Of a stretch of 8,673 nt of DNA, positions 1 to 7,287 are shown one piece after another. This DNA comes from CAYJII01 sp964370225. GTDB lineage: Bacteria > Bacillota > Clostridia > Oscillospirales > Ruminococcaceae. Made by a program: the position numbers and the translations under genes. The notes beneath the pieces are model-generated. The model ran no database searches and was not told the origin of the DNA. It worked only from the letters and a program-made list of their open reading frames with translations. Within the stretch, counting starts at the first letter, position 1, and every line of letters starts with the position of its first letter. The stretch lies in NCBI GenBank assembly GCA_964370225.1, contig CAYJII010000060.1, positions 1 through 8,673 on the forward strand. Direction: 5' to 3'.

Positions 1-1177
1 CTTTACTACGTCTAATGTAATCCTCAACTTTTTTACTATGAGGTATCATTTTTTCAATCAATAACTCATGTAATACCTCTTGCTCTTTTATACGTGTTCT
101 TTCTTCTTTTTGCTTGTTTTCTTCAGCTAATATAGTAACATCTTCCACAAGACTCTCGTTTAGCTGCTCTAAATTATCTATAAGGCTGTATATTTCTGAA
201 ACATCACTTTTCCAAAAAATATACCCTCCATTTATTGGAGCTAAATGTCCTAGTGTGCTCTTATCGATTGTCATGCTTGAAGCCTCTTTTAAGCGCAAAA
301 ACTGCTCATTGGTAATAGCGGTTTGTGTAGCAGACTTGATGCTTGGGGTACCATCGCTTGATAAAATTAGCGCTTCAATATCAGAGATTTCGAAAAATTC
401 ATTATGTGATGTGTTCGAATGTATAAGCTTTTCTTGAATGCAAGCCTCAAAAAACGCCAGTGAAATTAAACATATAAAAGTAGTAAGATCTGTAAAATAG
501 ATACTAATAATAGGGAAAAAATAATAAATGATTAAATATCCTGCAGTTGCAATAAATAGATAAATTAAAAGTTTAGGCGCTTTTTTACTCAATGATGTTT
601 TGATAAAATTTCGTGTCAAAGTAAAAATAGCTGCTATGAGTAATGAGAATGTGAAAACAACAATTACATAGTANNNNNNNNNNTCAAGGTTAAACACTAG
701 CTGGTGAAAATCGTTTGTCAAAACTAAGAGTATCAAAAAAACTGCTGGTATGTATAATAAATTCCACTTTTTGTCAGGACGATGGTTTTCATCTAAATTA
801 ATAGAAAGTGTCATGAAAAAGAAGGTAAGTGGTATCATTATCATCGGAAAATAAAACGCATACCAAGTTAAATGCTCAAAAAAAGGAGAAAGTACAAATA
901 TTGACCACTTTAATGAACGAAATGTAACCCATAAAACTATTGTTATTCCAAGAAAAAAAAGATATTGCCGCAAATATCTTTGCATTATTCTTTTTCTTAT
1001 ATTTGTCACCCAAGTGACAAATATCCCCAAATGTATTGATGTAGATATATAAAATAAAATTTGTTCTTTAAAAACTACATCTGATATTCTGCCCATATGT
1101 GTGATATGTTGTGAAAGGGCTATGAGTATGATTACAATAATTGCGTTAAGTAGAATTTTTTTATTTTGTCTGTTCAT
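1..1177 (-). CDS. 7TM sensor histidine kinase-like protein (N-terminal part; 3' end outside window)
   Basis: This is an open frame on the minus strand from ATG (1177-1175) to the window edge, 392 codons visible; an AGAAAGG ribosome binding site lies about 9 nt upstream. Residues 8-240 contain about seven hydrophobic segments (roughly 8-22, 39-57, 70-86, 104-125, 139-153, 169-187, 203-236), typical of the histidine kinase N-terminal 7TM region. A TNDFHQLVF motif (154-162) resembles the family's TND(L)HQLVF signature. Residues 246-325 (from CIQEKLIHSNTS) look like the PAS-like linker of these proteins, and 326-375 is a Glu/Lys-rich coiled coil. The dimerisation/ATPase part would follow beyond position 1 and is not seen, so kinase activity is inferred from family architecture. 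The 10-N gap at 674-683 keeps the frame but may hide residues. Its ligand is unknown. It is divergent from the hydroxyproline operon, which makes a regulatory link possible but unproven. Confidence 0.82.
   Translation of the reverse strand, partial: MNRQNKKILLNAIIVIILIALSQHITHMGRISDVVFKEQILFYISTSIHLGIFVTWVTNIRKRIMQRYLRQYLFFLGITIVLWVTFRSLKWSIFVLSPFFEHLTWYAFYFPMIMIPLTFFFMTLSINLDENHRPDKKWNLLYIPAVFLILLVLTNDFHQLVFNLXXXXYYVIVVFTFSLLIAAIFTLTRNFIKTSLSKKAPKLLIYLFIATAGYLIIYYFFPIISIYFTDLTTFICLISLAFFEACIQEKLIHSNTSHNEFFEISDIEALILSSDGTPSIKSATQTAITNEQFLRLKEASSMTIDKSTLGHLAPINGGYIFWKSDVSEIYSLIDNLEQLNESLVEDVTILAEENKQKEERTRIKEQEVLHELLIEKMIPHSKKVEDYIRRSK
674..683. other. Assembly gap (10 N) inside the sensor-kinase gene
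   Basis: Ten ambiguous bases fall between Leu164 and Tyr169 of the kinase-like protein, just after the TNDFHQLVF motif. The frame is the same on both sides. As I recall the family, this spot holds a longer loop (about 15-20 residues) before a Tyr-Tyr-rich start of the next membrane helix. The block is therefore probably a fixed-size placeholder for a longer missing stretch; that length estimate is from memory. Confidence 0.95.
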
Positions 1178-1215
1178 ACAATTAAACCTTTCTAAAACTT
1201 AATATTTCCAATCTA

Positions 1216-1244
1216 ATTATAGCATATTTTTACAAATTTTCACA
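1216..1244 (-). promoter_or_regulatory. Promoter of the sensor-kinase gene
   Basis: On the minus strand a perfect TATAAT (1221-1216) is preceded by TG one base upstream, giving an extended -10. A weak -35 (TGTGAA, 1244-1239) sits 17 bp away. Predicted transcription starts about 33 nt before the ATG. The -35 box touches a 14-bp near-palindrome (1244-1257). Confidence 0.55.
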
Positions 1245-1257
1245 GCATAATTTTGCT
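1244..1257. repeat. 14-bp near-palindrome, possible operator
   Basis: AGCATAATTTTGCT is a dyad with one mismatched pair, lying at the -35 edge of the divergent kinase promoter. The position suits an operator for the kinase gene, but in such AT-rich DNA it could arise by chance. No regulator can be named. Confidence 0.2.
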
Positions 1258-1294
1258 TTTAACATAAAAATAAACTTGTGAAAATTATATAAAA

Positions 1295-1311
1295 TACATA
1301 AAATTACATAA
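1295..1311. repeat. Two TACATAA direct repeats one helical turn apart
   Basis: TACATAA occurs at 1295-1301 and 1305-1311, start to start exactly 10 bp. This is 15 bp upstream of the -35 box of the hydroxyproline operon promoter. Same-face direct repeats at this distance are a common layout for activator sites, so they are a candidate regulatory site. The rest of 1178-1390 is AT-rich and I see no gene in it. Confidence 0.2.
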
Positions 1312-1326
1312 TTGCTATTTTTCATA

Positions 1327-1355
1327 TTGATGTATTGTTGTGAATGTGGTATATT
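1327..1355 (+). promoter_or_regulatory. Promoter of the activase-hypD-M24 operon
   Basis: TTGATG (1327-1332) and TATATT (1350-1355) are separated by exactly 17 bp, a good vegetative sigma-A-type promoter. Transcription would start near 1362, leaving a leader of about 29 nt with no room for a riboswitch, so any control is likely by DNA-binding proteins. Confidence 0.6.
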
Positions 1356-1378
1356 TAACGTATTAAATTCTTAAGCTT

Positions 1379-1385
1379 AGAGGTG
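1379..1385 (+). promoter_or_regulatory. Ribosome binding site that fixes the TTG start of the activase
   Basis: AGAGGTG lies 5 nt before TTG at 1391. No in-frame ATG or GTG is available close by, and the family's N-terminal motif (Gln-Arg-Tyr-Ser-x-His-Asp-Gly) begins eight residues after the TTG, so this rare start codon is well supported. Confidence 0.75.
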
Positions 1386-1390
1386 CGATT

Positions 1391-2245
1391 TTGGCTATCA
1401 TTAGTAATATACAGCGATACTCTACCCATGACGGAGCAGGTATCAGAACTACAATTTTCTTTAAGGGATGCCCACTTGCCTGTAAATGGTGTCATAACCC
1501 TGAAACATTTAGCTCAAAAAAACAGATGCTTATACATAATGAACGCTGCATCTCCTGTGGAAGATGCACAGAGAGATGCACACGTGAATGTGTTTTTTGC
1601 GGAGACTGCACTGATTTTTGCATATATAATGCAAGGGAGATAGTCGGGAAAGATTATACAGTAAAACAGCTTATGAAAGAGATAAAAAAAGACCAAATAT
1701 TTTATGAAGAATCAGGTGGAGGCGTTACTCTGTCTGGTGGCGAATGTATGCTTGTGGACCTAGATTTTCTCACGAATCTCTTAGGGGAAATTAAAAAGCT
1801 TGGGATAAGTGTAAATATTGACACTAGCGGGTTTGCTGCATATGAAAAATTTCAAGCGATACTTCCCTATGTCGATATTTTTTTATACGATTTGAAAATA
1901 TTCCAAGACGCAAAACATAAATTATATACTGGTGTTTCTAATAAGATAATACTGGATAACCTTGTGAAACTCTCGCACGATAACGCTAATATCGAAATCA
2001 GAGTGCCGATGATTGCGAATGTTAATGCAACTGATGATAATATAAGGGCTACATTAAAGTTTTTACTCGAAAATAAAATTAAAACGAAAAAAGTATATTT
2101 ACTCCCTTACCACAATATCGGTACAGGAAAATACATAAAACTAGGTTTAATGCATGAAGAATTTTTTGCGCCAACTGAAGAAGATATGCAGCACTACAAA
2201 AAACTCTTTGTAGAGAGTGGCTTTGAGGTGCAAATTGGTGGTTAA
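1391..2245 (+). CDS. Glycyl radical enzyme activase (radical SAM), for HypD
   Basis: This radical-SAM enzyme would cleave S-adenosylmethionine and abstract hydrogen from the C-terminal glycine of the neighbouring dehydratase, installing its stable glycyl radical in the anaerobic cytoplasm. At 284 aa it has the usual family length. The radical-SAM cysteines are C27-x3-C31-x2-C34, directly after the QRYSTHDGAGIRT region. Two ferredoxin-like sets follow: C53, C56, C59, C63 and C67, C70, C73, C77. This eight-cysteine insert for two auxiliary [4Fe-4S] clusters is typical of activases for non-PFL glycyl radical enzymes and is absent from PFL activase. The SGGGVTLSGGE motif (about 108-118) is the SAM-binding Gly-rich segment. 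The start is TTG. It is the first operon gene, 29 nt before hypD, so HypD is the evident substrate. The pairing is inferred from adjacency; the family is very clear. Confidence 0.93.
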   Translation: MAIISNIQRYSTHDGAGIRTTIFFKGCPLACKWCHNPETFSSKKQMLIHNERCISCGRCTERCTRECVFCGDCTDFCIYNAREIVGKDYTVKQLMKEIKKDQIFYEESGGGVTLSGGECMLVDLDFLTNLLGEIKKLGISVNIDTSGFAAYEKFQAILPYVDIFLYDLKIFQDAKHKLYTGVSNKIILDNLVKLSHDNANIEIRVPMIANVNATDDNIRATLKFLLENKIKTKKVYLLPYHNIGTGKYIKLGLMHEEFFAPTEEDMQHYKKLFVESGFEVQIGG

Positions 2246-2274
2246 TTTACATATCAATAAGTGAAAGGATTTTT

Positions 2275-4650
2275 ATGGAACAACGAGGAATGAATGAAAG
2301 AATTAAGAAGCTGAGAACTCTTAGCTTAAATACACAAGCAAAGCTAGATTTGCAGAGAGCAAAAATTGAAACTGAGGTATATAAAGAATATGAGGGTAGA
2401 ATTTCTATCCCTGTGTTAAGAGCGCTTGTTCTAAAAAAGTATTTTGAGGAAAAAACACTTTATATTGGTGAAGGCGAGCTTATAGTAGGCGAAAAAGGCG
2501 ATGCTCCACAGTCTGCTCCCACCTTCCCTGAGCTTTGTTGTCACTCGCTAGAGGATATGCAGGTGATGAAAGAGCGCAAACTAATTAACTTTATGGTTAG
2601 CGATGAAGATTTTGCTTTGCAAAAGGAAGAAATCATCCCATTTTGGGGAGATAGAGCGCTACGAAATAAAATTATTGATAATATGTCACAAGATTGGAAA
2701 GAAGCTTATGAATGCGGTGTATTTACCGAGTTTATGGAACAGCGCGGTCCTGGACATACTGTAGCAGATGAAAAAATCTACAAAAAAGGTTTCTTGGAGT
2801 TCAAGGAAGAAATAAATGCTTCTATTGATGCTTTGGACTATATTAATGATGCAAAAGCACTGGAAAAAAAAGAACAACTTATAGCTATGGCAATAACTTG
2901 TGACGCAATAATTATCTTAGCAAAAAGATATGCAGATTATGCTAGAAAACTTGCAGAAAGCGAGCCAAATCTTGCACGCAAAGAAGAGTTATTACAAATA
3001 GCGAAAAACTGTGATATTGTGCCTGCTAATAAACCACAGACTTATTGGCAAGCAATACAGCAGTACTGGTTTGTACATATCACCGTGACTGCTGAACTTA
3101 ATCCGTGGGATGCATATTCTCCCGGTAGGCTAGATCAGCACCTAATCTCATTTTATGATAACGACTGCGAAAATGGTCTGCTAGATGATAATAAAGCTCT
3201 TGAGTTGCTTGAATGCTTGTGGGTAAAGTTTAATAACCAACCTGCTCCTCCCAAAGTTGGCATTACGCTAAAAGAGAGTGGTACATACACTGATTTTGTT
3301 AATATTAATACTGGTGGAATTGCTTCTGATGGAACTAGCGGAGTAAATGCAGTTAGCTATCTAATTTTACAATGCATGGATGAAATGAAGCTACTACAAC
3401 CAAGCTCGAATGTACAAATAAGTAAAAAAACCCCGCAAAAATTCCTATTAAAAGCATGCGAAATATCTGCAAAAGGTTGGGGGCAACCAGCGTTTTACAA
3501 CACTGATGCTATTGTGCAAGAGTTAATGAATAGTGGAAAATCTCTACAAGATGCACGTTGTGGTGGAGCTAGTGGCTGTGTTGAAGTCGGCGCATTTGGT
3601 AAAGAAGCGTACATTCTTACGGGCTACTTTAACCTACCAAAAATATTTGAACTTACACTAAATAATGGCTTTGACAAGATTAGCAAGAAGCAGTTAGGGT
3701 TAAAGCTTGGATACGCCACAGACTTTGAGGATTATGAATCACTACTCACAGCCTATAAAAAGCAGATAAAACATTTCCTCGACATAAAAATTAAAGGAAA
3801 CAATGTAATTGAGAGTATCTATGCAAAATATATGCCAGTTCCATTTTTATCCGTCATAACTAGTGACTGCATAACAAATGCAAAAGATTATAATGCTGGT
3901 GGTGCTAGATATAATATCTCTTATATACAAGGCGTTGGTATTGGCACGATAACAGACTGCTTAGCCGCTGTGAAATATAATGTGTACGATAAAAAGAAAA
4001 TCAATATGAGCGAGCTTATTACTGCAATGGACGATAATTTTGTTGGGCATGAGCAGATACTTCATCTCCTAAAAAATAAAACTCCTAAATATGGAAATGA
4101 TGACGATTATGCTGATGAGCTTATGCAAGACATCTTTGAGTTTTATCGTGACTCAGTAAAATCATATAAAAATATGCGTGGTGGAAGTTATGGTATCAAC
4201 ATGTTACCTACTACCTGCCATGTGTATTTTGGCGAAGTAATGACTGCTAGCGCTAACGGCAGACTAGCACACAAACCAGTTTCTGAGGGAATTTCTCCGG
4301 AAAAAGGTGCAGATGTAAACGGTCCTACTAGCGTGTTAAAATCAGCAGCTAAAATGGATCATCTCTCCACTGGTGGTACATTACTTAATCAAAAATTTAC
4401 GCCCGATGTTGTGAAAACTGAAAATGGACTTGCGAATATGGGCAGCCTTGTAAAATCGTATTTCACAATGGATGGGCATCATATTCAGTTTAATGTAATT
4501 GATAAATCCACACTGATTAAGGCGCAAAATAGTCCTGATGAATACAAAGATTTAATCGTGCGTGTAGCAGGATATAGTGACCATTTTAGAAATCTATCCA
4601 AAGCGCTACAGGATGAGATTATAGGGCGAACAGAACAAAATTTTAATTAA
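2275..4650 (+). CDS. hypD: trans-4-hydroxy-L-proline dehydratase (glycyl radical enzyme)
   Basis: The enzyme removes water from trans-4-hydroxy-L-proline to give (S)-1-pyrroline-5-carboxylate by radical chemistry in the cytoplasm. It has 791 aa; C. difficile HypD is about 789. The catalytic Cys is C435 in GGASGCVEVG, with base E437. The glycyl-radical residue is G766 in RVAGYSDHF. HypD active-site residues that I recall from C. difficile (F152, H160, D278, S334, D339, F340, C434, E436, Y450, T645, G765) all occur here at +1: F153, H161, D279, S335, D340, F341, C435, E437, Y451, T646, G766. That argues against PFL, choline lyase or diol dehydratase. The ATG at 2275 has AAAGGA 5 nt upstream; an in-frame ATG at 2290 has no proper spacing. 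Around the catalytic Cys, Ala432 and Val438 replace the Thr residues I recall in C. difficile. No proC lies beside it in this window. Confidence 0.96.
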   Translation: MEQRGMNERIKKLRTLSLNTQAKLDLQRAKIETEVYKEYEGRISIPVLRALVLKKYFEEKTLYIGEGELIVGEKGDAPQSAPTFPELCCHSLEDMQVMKERKLINFMVSDEDFALQKEEIIPFWGDRALRNKIIDNMSQDWKEAYECGVFTEFMEQRGPGHTVADEKIYKKGFLEFKEEINASIDALDYINDAKALEKKEQLIAMAITCDAIIILAKRYADYARKLAESEPNLARKEELLQIAKNCDIVPANKPQTYWQAIQQYWFVHITVTAELNPWDAYSPGRLDQHLISFYDNDCENGLLDDNKALELLECLWVKFNNQPAPPKVGITLKESGTYTDFVNINTGGIASDGTSGVNAVSYLILQCMDEMKLLQPSSNVQISKKTPQKFLLKACEISAKGWGQPAFYNTDAIVQELMNSGKSLQDARCGGASGCVEVGAFGKEAYILTGYFNLPKIFELTLNNGFDKISKKQLGLKLGYATDFEDYESLLTAYKKQIKHFLDIKIKGNNVIESIYAKYMPVPFLSVITSDCITNAKDYNAGGARYNISYIQGVGIGTITDCLAAVKYNVYDKKKINMSELITAMDDNFVGHEQILHLLKNKTPKYGNDDDYADELMQDIFEFYRDSVKSYKNMRGGSYGINMLPTTCHVYFGEVMTASANGRLAHKPVSEGISPEKGADVNGPTSVLKSAAKMDHLSTGGTLLNQKFTPDVVKTENGLANMGSLVKSYFTMDGHHIQFNVIDKSTLIKAQNSPDEYKDLIVRVAGYSDHFRNLSKALQDEIIGRTEQNFN

Positions 4651-4663
4651 AAAGGATGTTAGT

Positions 4664-5923
4664 ATGCAAAAAGAATTTTTTATCGAAAACAGAAAAGAAC
4701 TATACAAAAATTATATGGATAGTACAATTTTAGTATCATATGCAGGGAATGAAAAACATCGCACTGCCGATGCTAACTACATATTCTTCCCAAACAGAAA
4801 TTTTGCCTACCTTACCGGCATCGGTAGTCATGAAGCAATAGGCTTTATCTTTGTTGCACTTATTCATGCTGGCAAAGTGGATGAATATATCTTTTCCCTA
4901 CCGTCAGATTTAATGGCGGAGCGCTGGAACGGAAGACGCCTTACACATCAGGATATATCAGAGCTTAGTGGTGTAGAAAATATACTTAATATAAGCGATT
5001 TCGCTGACTTTTTTCACCGTAATATTAATAGAGGCATTTTTACCACAGTCGCACTAGATGTGTACAGACATTTCACTAATCAAGAAAAAGAGTGTGCTCA
5101 CACATTTGCAGAGAGCGTAAAAGCAAATTACCCTAATATTAAAATAGAAAATTATCATTTTAATTTACGAAAACAAAGAACGATAAAAAAACCTTGTGAA
5201 ATTGAGAATATGCGCAAAGCTATTACCATTACAGGCGAAGGTATAAAAGCAATGATGCGTGCATCAAAGCCTGACATGTACGAATATGAATATAAAGCGG
5301 AGTTTGACTACCAACTGACAAAAAACAATGTATTAGAGCCTGGGTTTAGCTCAATTATCAGTGCTGGTAATAATAATTTTAGCATTCACTATTACGGATA
5401 CCAAGGTATAGCTAAAGGTGGTGATATGATACTTAACGATGTTGGCGCTACATACGACGGTATTTGCAGCGATATTTCGAGAGCTTTTCCGTGCAATGGC
5501 AAGTTTAGCGAAAAACAAAAACTACTATATTCATGTGCATATAAGGCATCTGAGTATATGTTNNNNNNNNNNTTCAGCATTATAAAACCTGGTATGCCAA
5601 TGCTTGATGTTGACAGACTTTGTAGGGAGTACTGTGCTGAACAACTGGTTAAAATCGGCTTATTAGATGATGTGAAAAACGCATCTAAATATATCTGGCA
5701 TGGTGGAGCACATCATGTTGGATTTGATGTGCACGACCAAGTAGTTGTAGATGAAATAAAAGCAAATATGATTTTTTGCGTAGATGTAGGTATCTACGTA
5801 GAGGAATGGGGCATCGGCTTTAGACTTGAGGATAACTGTTTAGTAACAGAGGATGGCTGCGAAAATTTAAGTGCATTAATCCCACGAACTATTGAGGAAA
5901 TCGAAACTATTATGAATGGATAA
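4664..5923 (+). CDS. M24 family Xaa-Pro aminopeptidase (aminopeptidase P type)
   Basis: This is predicted to release the N-terminal residue in front of proline (perhaps hydroxyproline) from peptides in the cytoplasm, using two metal ions; there is no signal peptide. Residues 1-135 resemble the AMP_N domain, with the typical NRNFAYLTGI stretch at 44-53; the pita-bread catalytic domain follows. Metal ligands read D259 (LNDVGA), D270 (CSDISR), H350 and E389 (RLEDN). The fifth ligand, normally Glu in a Glu-Pro-Gly motif, is D374 in CVDVGIY. The three histidines of the E. coli PepP HGLSHWLGLDVHD region are conserved (H346, H350, H357), as is R387. Numbering includes four X from the 10-N gap at 5563-5572. 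AAAGGA lies 7 nt before the ATG, 13 nt after hypD, so it is cotranscribed. This context suggests processing of collagen-like Pro/Hyp peptides. A prolidase-like dipeptidase is possible, but the N-domain favours aminopeptidase P. Confidence 0.88.
   Translation: MQKEFFIENRKELYKNYMDSTILVSYAGNEKHRTADANYIFFPNRNFAYLTGIGSHEAIGFIFVALIHAGKVDEYIFSLPSDLMAERWNGRRLTHQDISELSGVENILNISDFADFFHRNINRGIFTTVALDVYRHFTNQEKECAHTFAESVKANYPNIKIENYHFNLRKQRTIKKPCEIENMRKAITITGEGIKAMMRASKPDMYEYEYKAEFDYQLTKNNVLEPGFSSIISAGNNNFSIHYYGYQGIAKGGDMILNDVGATYDGICSDISRAFPCNGKFSEKQKLLYSCAYKASEYMXXXXFSIIKPGMPMLDVDRLCREYCAEQLVKIGLLDDVKNASKYIWHGGAHHVGFDVHDQVVVDEIKANMIFCVDVGIYVEEWGIGFRLEDNCLVTEDGCENLSALIPRTIEEIETIMNG
5563..5572. other. 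Assembly gap (10 N) inside the M24 peptidase gene
   Basis: The N block is flanked by TT on its left and TTC on its right. It yields four unknown residues between Met299 and Phe304. Removing the N's and one TT copy restores a continuous frame and gives 15 residues between the helix Tyr (Y289) and the KPG motif, the spacing I expect in M24 enzymes. The gap is thus probably artificial, with little or no missing DNA. Confidence 0.95.
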
Positions 5924-5925
5924 AC

Positions 5926-5963
5926 AAAAAAGCATTATCAGCTAAGCTGATAATGCTTTTTTT
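5926..5963. terminator. Bidirectional intrinsic terminator between convergent genes
   Basis: A perfect 12-bp stem (AGCATTATCAGC, 5931-5942, with its complement at 5946-5957) closes a 3-nt loop. It is followed by a T run (to 5963) on the plus strand and preceded by an A run (5926-5931) that becomes a T run on the minus strand. It starts 3 nt after the M24 stop and ends 7 bp before the M28 stop, so it can end both transcripts. Confidence 0.92.
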
Positions 5964-5969
5964 AACTTA

Positions 5970-7244
5970 TTATTTTTCTTCTATTTCTTCAAGCTCTTTC
6001 TTAAATAGGTATTTATCAAGCTTTTCTCGCATTTCTTTTGGTGTTTCGCGTTTTTCTGGGAATACTACAGCATTAATCAGCACCTTGCTAAATTCAAGAG
6101 CTGGGACAGTTAATGCGTGAAGTGCATCTGCATTCAAATAATCCATAACATCATGTCTTGTGTGGATGAAAGCAGCACCATCTGCACCATTTCGAGCAAA
6201 GTTTATCGCAGGAACATTACTATCAGCAAAAGGAACTGAGTCACTAGAGTAGATGTCTTGTGTTACCTTTACAGCATAACCAGAAGTTTTCATGAACATG
6301 TCGCAAAATGCAGTTAGCTCCTTTGATGCAGTAACACCACAAACATTGTAACCTAAAACAGCTCCACCTACATCCACATTTATCATAAAAATATGCTCAT
6401 TCATGCTATCTTTATTTTGCTCAACATATGCTTTGCTTCCACAAAGGCCGATTTCCTCCGCACCAAACCACGCAAATTTAAGCGTTCTAAGCGGTGGGTT
6501 CTCGAGGAAATATTTGTACATTTCCATTATAATTACTGAGCCTGCTGCATTATCATAAACGCCTTTAGAATATTCGGTAGTATCATAATGTGCACCTACA
6601 CAAATAATTTCTTCTGGGTACTTCTCCCCTTTTATCGTCGCAATTACATTATGTGAAGTAGCATTTACAGTTTCACCGATTACTTTAATTCTAGCTTTTG
6701 TCGCTTTTTGGTTTACAATTTCAAAGGCATCGTTAATATCCATATGTACTGCTGAAAGGTTTCCAAATTTAACCATTTGCTCGCGTAGCTTTCTTGTAAA
6801 GAAATCATTTTCTTCTCTTGTTCGTAAAAGCGAACCTGAAAAACTAGCAATAGCTGATACTCCAGCTTTTACTAATTGCCTAAAAACAGGAAGTCTTAAA
6901 TATCCATTAAACAAAACTATTTTGCCTTTTGCGTCAGCGAGATTTACATCTTCTACATTTTCAACATACATGAAATCAGCGGTTATTCCCTCTTCTGGGG
7001 TATTTAAACAACATTTGTACCCAGTAACTCTATAAGTTTTATTGTATGGTTCCAAAATTTCAAACTCTGCTTCTTGTACGATACCATCTACAATTTCAAA
7101 AGGCACAATCTCTACATCGCCATTAACATTATCAATTTCTCTTTTGATTAAATTAGCAGCTTTAAGCTCGTCAGCACTGCCAGCGAGTCTTTCAAATTCG
7201 AATTCTTTTAGATATTCGAAAGCTCTATTTTTGTTGATATCCAT
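5970..7244 (-). CDS. M28 family zinc aminopeptidase with PA-like insert
   Basis: This is a 424-aa di-zinc exopeptidase that would remove N-terminal residues from peptides. The M28 zinc-site residues are all visible: H219 and D221 in GAHYDT, D231 in YDNAAG, catalytic E263 and ligand E264 in GAEE, D291 in INVDVGG, and H361 in an IHTRHD motif. The N-terminal part has the family's RLAGSADELKAA-type segment (19-30). Residues about 85-190 look like a protease-associated (PA) domain inserted before the catalytic core. The C-terminus (396-424) is a charged, helical tail. There is no signal peptide or membrane segment, so it should act in the cytoplasm on imported peptides. GAGGAAA lies upstream of the ATG. 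It has its own promoter and converges on the M24 peptidase gene. Its exact substrate is not readable from the sequence; a role beside the hydroxyproline operon is inference. Confidence 0.9.
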   Translation of the reverse strand: MDINKNRAFEYLKEFEFERLAGSADELKAANLIKREIDNVNGDVEIVPFEIVDGIVQEAEFEILEPYNKTYRVTGYKCCLNTPEEGITADFMYVENVEDVNLADAKGKIVLFNGYLRLPVFRQLVKAGVSAIASFSGSLLRTREENDFFTRKLREQMVKFGNLSAVHMDINDAFEIVNQKATKARIKVIGETVNATSHNVIATIKGEKYPEEIICVGAHYDTTEYSKGVYDNAAGSVIIMEMYKYFLENPPLRTLKFAWFGAEEIGLCGSKAYVEQNKDSMNEHIFMINVDVGGAVLGYNVCGVTASKELTAFCDMFMKTSGYAVKVTQDIYSSDSVPFADSNVPAINFARNGADGAAFIHTRHDVMDYLNADALHALTVPALEFSKVLINAVVFPEKRETPKEMREKLDKYLFKKELEEIEEK

Positions 7245-7287
7245 AATATTTCCTCATTTCTAAAATAAGTTTATTAAACCATATTTT

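Noticed and set aside
114..437. Plus-strand open frame of 107 codons
   Set aside because: It is antisense to the sensor-kinase coding frame, which has clear family features and a ribosome binding site; this frame shows no recognisable protein.
1383..1643. Open frame of 86 codons overlapping the activase start
   Set aside because: It lies in another frame of the activase, whose radical-SAM and ferredoxin motifs are unmistakable.
2290..2292. Alternative ATG start for hypD
   Set aside because: The Gly-Ala-type sequence before it leaves no spacing for ribosome binding, whereas 2275 has AAAGGA at 5 nt.
2275..4650. Choline trimethylamine-lyase, diol dehydratase or pyruvate formate-lyase
   Set aside because: The full set of hydroxyproline-dehydratase active-site residues recalled from C. 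difficile matches at a constant offset, and length fits HypD.
5392..5580. Frameshift or pseudogene in the M24 gene at the N block
   Set aside because: Both sides are in the same frame and catalytic motifs are intact; the N's are an assembly gap.
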